From assembly GCA_015039365.1 (NCBI GenBank), contig WION01000028.1:62001-126000 (forward strand): a stretch of 64,000 nt of DNA, given 5' to 3'. Shown piece by piece: positions 59,101 through 64,000 of this stretch. Below the pieces are notes generated by a model that saw nothing but the letters and a program-made list of their open reading frames with translations, made no database searches and had not been told where the DNA came from. Positions within the stretch are counted from its first letter, which is position 1. Each line of letters begins with the position of its first letter. Origin of the DNA: Amanita rubescens. Lineage: Eukaryota; Basidiomycota; Agaricomycetes; Agaricales; Amanitaceae. The position numbers and the translations under genes were made by a program.

Positions 59101-62100
59101 TTCAGGAGGTGCAGCGGCATCTGATGTCGCGTCCGACGAAGGGGCGCTCTTTGCCTCTTCCAGATCTCGGCGCGTTTCTCAAGACACATATCCTTGGTAT
59201 CGTCTCCGGTATTAGCGACATGTTGCAAGGCGTCCAAGGGAAGAAAAGCACTGACGTCAAGAGGAAGATTGTCCGTAGCATTGGCTCCCTAGTTACTTTC
59301 ATCGGGGGTTCCATCAGCATCGTCGCTCCTCAGGTATGTTCTAGTCATGGTGTAGTACCAACAACTCATGTGCCTAGATAATGACGATATTTCAAACAAT
59401 GATAACTATTCCAGAACTCTCAGACTCCACGTTAGACAGCTGGCATCACTTTTTGTCCGTTTTGGGGCCCGCCGAACTCGGACCACACGTTGGACCCACA
59501 AGCGCAGCCTTTGTCGCTTGTTGGCCTCACTTGAACCCTCATGCTCGTGACTTGGCATCTCAAATACTTGGCAATATTCTGGGCTTGGGTGCGGAACTCG
59601 GCCAGCAAGTTCATGAGATCGCCGACCTATCTGGGATTGAAGACTTGAGATATATTCATGATCGTGTCCAAGAACTGCGCGGGAATTGGACTCCAAGGCG
59701 AAAACTCAAACGGATTCTGGGACAATGCACGAGCGATAATCTTACGGTCTCTACGGCGTCTCTCACCGAGCTGAAGGAGTTCATGTTATCACAACAACGC
59801 GAACTGCTGGTTGAGCTCACGTCCGGCGATATCTTCGATCCCATGATAGGCGGAATCCTCGAGGTCCTATTCTCGGCCGCTCGTCGTGGCGGTGACGTAT
59901 CGCAACAGCTACGGTTGCTGGCGTTCGAATGTATCGGCATTCTCGGAGCGGTGGACCCAGATCGATTCGAAGGTACCACCGATGATTCCGCTGCCGTTAT
60001 CTTGAGCAATTTCACGGATGAGAGCGAGTCTATGTCTTTTGCAGTACACCTTATTTGTAGCCTCCTCGTCGGTGCCTTCCGCTCTACCAGTGACATGTCT
60101 TATCAAACCCGATTGGCATACGTGATTCAAGAACTTCTGAAGTTCTGCCAATTCACGCCAGCCCTTGTTGCGGTTGGAAACTCTGGAGGTCCCGTGCCGC
60201 CTCTCAAAGTCCGTCAACGGTGGACCCATCTTCCAAAGGGTGTTTTAGACACAGTTTCGCCTTTGCTTGAGGGTCGTTATGCGATCCGTCCGCACATGCC
60301 TCAAAAGACGCAAATACCGGTATACCCCCACCAATCGACGTACCGTGACTGGATTCAAACTTGGACTATCCATCTTATAAATAGGGTTTCTGGACATACT
60401 GCCCAGAAGATATTTAGCATATTCCGCTCCATCGTTCGTCACCAGGATGTCGTCGTCGCCCACCATATCCTTCCCCATCTCGTGTTGAATGTTTTGATCT
60501 CGGATGAGGATGAAGATGTAGCAGCCATCCGTACAGAATTTCTTGTGGTCCTGGAAGATCAGGTTAATTCAACCAGCGGTTCTCTCTCCGATAAGAAACT
60601 GTTGTGTGCTCAGGTAATTACCATATTGTCATTGTCATGTTATTTTCCCACTGATTCATTTCCCTAGGCCGTTTTTATGTTATTCGATCACTTGAACAAA
60701 TGGGTTCGCGTCGTCAGACAAGGGATCAACGCCAAAAAGATTGAAACCAAAAGGGCCCGGGCAAACCAGCTTTACAACCAGGCGGAAGAACAGTTACTCC
60801 GAGTCGACTCGTTGCTGTCGAGCATTGATCAACACCTTATAGCAAGAGCGGCCTTCCAGTGCAAGGCGTATGCCAGATCGCTCATGAATTATGAGAGTCA
60901 AATATTGACGACCCAACATCAATCGCCGCAGAACAAGGATCTTCCCAACTACTATGAAAAGCTGCACGAGATCTACGCACATCTGGATGAACCTGATGGG
61001 ATGGAAGGCGTTTCCACGCTTATACTGGCACCGTCTCTAGAGCATCAGATACGGCAGCACGAGAGCACTGGACGTTGGACTTCTGCGCAAAGTTGCTGGG
61101 AATTACGATTACGAAAATCTCCTGATAACATTGAATACCATCTAGGCTTGTTGCGCTGTCTTCGAAATTTGGGCCATTACGGTAAGCTTTAACCCGTCTA
61201 AATGTTTGGACTAGACTCATTACTTCCAAGATTCTTTACGGACGCATGTTAGAGGCATTCTAACCCGTAATCCAGAATGGGAAAGTGCTCTGATTGGGTA
61301 CGAGTTAGAAAGTGCTTGGATGGTAGGAGCATGGGACGACGTCAAGGTCATGGCAGAGCGTGCGCCTAACCAAACGGAGCAAGTTGCCATGGCCCAAGTC
61401 CTACTTTCAATGCGATCCGGAGATCCAAATGCCACAACTGAAGCGTTGCGAACAGCACGCAATATCCTTGGAGCACCAATTGCGGCAGCGGCAGGGGTGA
61501 CCGGGTATCGAAGGGCTTACGAAGCCGTTCTCAACCTGCATTTGATGCATGAGCTAGAGGCCATCCATAACGCCATCACCGGATTCCCCACCGATTCCCA
61601 GCCGGGGTCTCAAACTCAGAAGCGGAAGATTCTTGCCACGCTCTCTCAGAATTTGGCTGCGCGCCTAGATGCAACGCTTCCAACCTTCCGCACCCGGGAA
61701 CCAATACTGAGCATGCGACGAACCTCTTTCGCATTGATGTAGGTGTACTCGTGTACTTTACACATTACTTCACTGACAGTGTTTCAGTCCTACACCGCGA
61801 CAGATTCTTATGCGAGAAGCTAGTCGTTCGTGGATCGCCAGTGCGAAGATTGCACGGAAGGCGGGTCAATGGCAAACTGCATACAGCGCTATGTTACAAG
61901 CTCAGCAAGGTGCCTCGGATATCGCGTTTGTGGAAAGTGCAAAACTCGTCAAGGCGCGGGGTGAGGCTCATCAAGCCCTTCGAGAACTAGAGAATTCGAT
62001 GCGCCTTCTTGGTCATATTCAAGATGGTCCCGATATCGATTTAACCGCTGACGACGAGTCTAAAGCCATTGCAGCAAAGGTGCTCATGTCATCTAACTAT

Positions 62101-64000
62101 AACCTTTACAATATGCTTAACCTATGAAGGCCCAGATTCTAAGAGCCCGCTGGATGCATGAATCAGAAAGATTCGAATTATCTTATATCTACAAGATATT
62201 TTGCGAGGCGGCGGAAACTCTGCCAACGTACGATTTGTCACCATTTCAATCCGTGTTTTGTTGATCCACGTAACAGATGGGAGAGTGGTCATTTCCGTCT
62301 TGGTCAGTTCCATGACGAATGCTTTAAAGCACTTCCATCTTGTGACAAAATTATTCGGTGAAGTTGGTTTTGTCTTTCGTTGTCGATTAACTCAGATCTT
62401 TCAGGGGTTTGAAAATGAATCAGTCCACAGTCAAGTCATACGCGAAGGCGATCAAAGCGGGATCAAAATACGTTTACCAGACTGTCCCTCGGATCCTTAC
62501 CATCTGGTTGGACCTCGCGGAAGATGAAGAAGCCAACAAACGAGACCAGTTCAAAAAGCTGAATGAGATTGTTTCCAGGGCTATCAGAGAATTGCCGGCG
62601 TATAAGGTGCAATAACTCGGAGAATAGTTACGCTAACGTGCTGATATTTTTTGAAGTGGTATACCGCCTTCCCGCAAATCGTTTCGCGAGTCGGGATTAG
62701 CAATTCGGAGGCGTATAAACATCTCAGCAAGCTCATAAGCAGAGTTATCGAAGAGTATCCTAAGCAGGCGCTATGGCTTTTCACATCAGTCATGAAGTCA
62801 ACGAAAGATAATCGTTCGGAGCGTGGTAGACAAATATTGAACCAGCTGCGGGTATACCGATGAAATTTCCGCTTGGAAAAGGGCTAACTTGACATCCGCA
62901 GAACAATCCCAGCAACGCAAGGCCATACCTGTCGAAATTGATCAACCAAAGTATCAATATGACCAACGAGCTTTTGGCTTTGTGTGATCACCGTATCGAC
63001 GAAGATAGAAAGCAACTGTCAATGAACAAAGATTTCCCCAAGCTGGCGGCACTCGGGAAATCAGATCTTATAATCCCATTGCAAGAGTCGCTAACCGCCA
63101 ATTTACCTCCAACGTCAGCCTTGGAGTCTATTCATCAACCTTTCCCACCCGACACACCGACTTTCGGAGGTATGCTGACAGCGTTTAATTTTGTTCAAAG
63201 TTAACGATCTTATTTAGGGTTTTCTGATGAAATTGATGTTATGCGCTCGCTAGCGAGGCCACGCAAAATCACTATTAAGGGCAGCGACAACGAGACTTAC
63301 ATGTTTCTCGGAAAACCCAAAGATGATCTGCGAAAGGACGCTCGGATCATGGAGTTCAATTCAATCATTAACAAACTTCTGAAAGCAAACTCAGAATCCC
63401 GTCGAAGGCAGTTGCGTACGTCAAGCATCGATTGTACGACATATTACTAATTTGCAATTTAGACATCAGGACATATGGAGTTGTCACCCTTAATGAAGAG
63501 TGTGGCTTTATTCAATGGGTGCCAAATACAATCCCCTTGAGACCTGTGCTTCTCAAGTATTACGATGCTCGGCGGATAAAGAGTTGGGTGGGTTTCGTGA
63601 CGGTCGTCTTATAGCCTGGACCTCATTCTGATTGCAGTCGGGCGAGATGAGCGAGATATATAGAAGAATCAAGGAAGCGACCGATAAAGAGGCCGGCGTA
63701 ATATTCTCTACGGAAATTCTATCTCTGTTTGTCTTTTCTGTGATGGATAAAAGCGCCGCTAACGGAATATAGGTTCTCGCCTCTCTTCCACGAGTGGTTC
63801 ATTGAAACGTTTCCTGAGCCAAGTGCATGGCTGACAAGCAGGTTGACATATAGCCGTTCAGCTGCTGTTATGTCCATGGTTGGATTCATTTTAGGGTAAG
63901 TTTACCTTCAACCTTTCATCCATCAGTTGCTCATGAAATGCGAAAGACTTGGGGATAGGCATTGTGAAAATATATTACTTGATACGATTACGGGAGGTAT
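56191..64000 (+). CDS. rad3: ATR/Mec1/Rad3 checkpoint kinase, cut by the window edge
   Basis: At least 22 exons can be followed in frame (56191-56734, 56790-56887, 56938-57405, 57453-57790, 57843-58172, 58226-58375, 58423-59029, 59088-59333, 59378-60613, 60668-61181, 61231-61738, 61788-62079 and onward to 63947->64000), about 2250 residues. An N-terminal HEAT solenoid comes first. The UME domain follows (LIAQLGRPNPIVQGL, then RALPQLFANCEK), with IMTIFQTMITIPELS and LGPAELGPHVGPTS characteristic of ATR. The FAT region includes WMHESERFE and WESGHFRLGQFHDE. The kinase domain shows RRQLHIRTYGVVTLNEECG, FHEWFIETFPEPSAW and the catalytic LGDRHCEN. The DFG segment and FATC domain lie beyond 64000. 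It is the sensor kinase of replication stress and DNA damage. A few acceptors in the first kilobase are tentative. Confidence 0.93.

Noticed and set aside
59000..59120. Second apparent frame shift in the ATR gene
   Set aside because: A gtaagc donor at 59030 and a tatag acceptor at 59087 explain it as a normal intron.

Overview
The window is nuclear DNA of a filamentous basidiomycete, most likely an Agaricomycete. Almost every gene is split by 46-72 nt GT-AG introns. There is a FunK1-type kinase, a basidiomycete-style F-box protein, Crinkler (CRN) family proteins and a Ulp1-linked transposase, and the conserved housekeeping proteins read like fungal orthologues. I could not run searches, so all family calls rest on motifs and remembered family patterns. 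Exon models were built by hand from splice signals and frame continuity.

Layout. 0-7 kb: two unrecognised multi-exon genes (446 aa on +, 900 aa on -) separated by about 1.8 kb of degenerate repeats. 7.9-13.4 kb (-): a large transposon-type gene whose 1465-aa product joins a Ulp1/SUMO-protease-like domain, a Cys/His cluster and a DDE-like transposase, followed by a 256-aa second reading frame. 13.6-31.2 kb: a CRN/RHS-like island with one intact 902-aa gene (header, P-loop NTPase, nuclease-like C-terminus), one headerless and truncated paralogue, two degenerate header genes inside a duplicated block of about 1.9 kb, a PB1-plus-header fragment and a decayed RHS-like NTPase. An F-box gene, a small coiled-coil gene, a tRNA-Arg(UCU) and a tRNA-like relic also lie there.

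31.2-40 kb is conserved: an Alr1-type CorA magnesium transporter (+) converges with a KDM5/Lid2 histone demethylase (-). Three single-base +1 frame breaks sit in 2 kb of these two genes. 40-48.6 kb is an accessory stretch: a partial pseudogene copy of the GPI inositol-deacylase, a FunK1 kinase with AT-rich coding, and an APH-like phosphotransferase set between 31-bp direct repeats and abutting a short F-box fragment. 48.7-64 kb is conserved again: GPI inositol-deacylase (Bst1/PGAP1), 14-3-3, Yaf9 (YEATS) and an ATR/Rad3 checkpoint kinase that runs off the right edge.

The conserved genes serve separate roles: magnesium uptake, H3K4 demethylation, GPI-anchor remodelling, phosphoprotein binding, NuA4/SWR1 histone-acetyl reading and DNA-damage signalling. 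They do not form a pathway cluster. The CRN island and the Ulp1 transposon are the dynamic part of the window.
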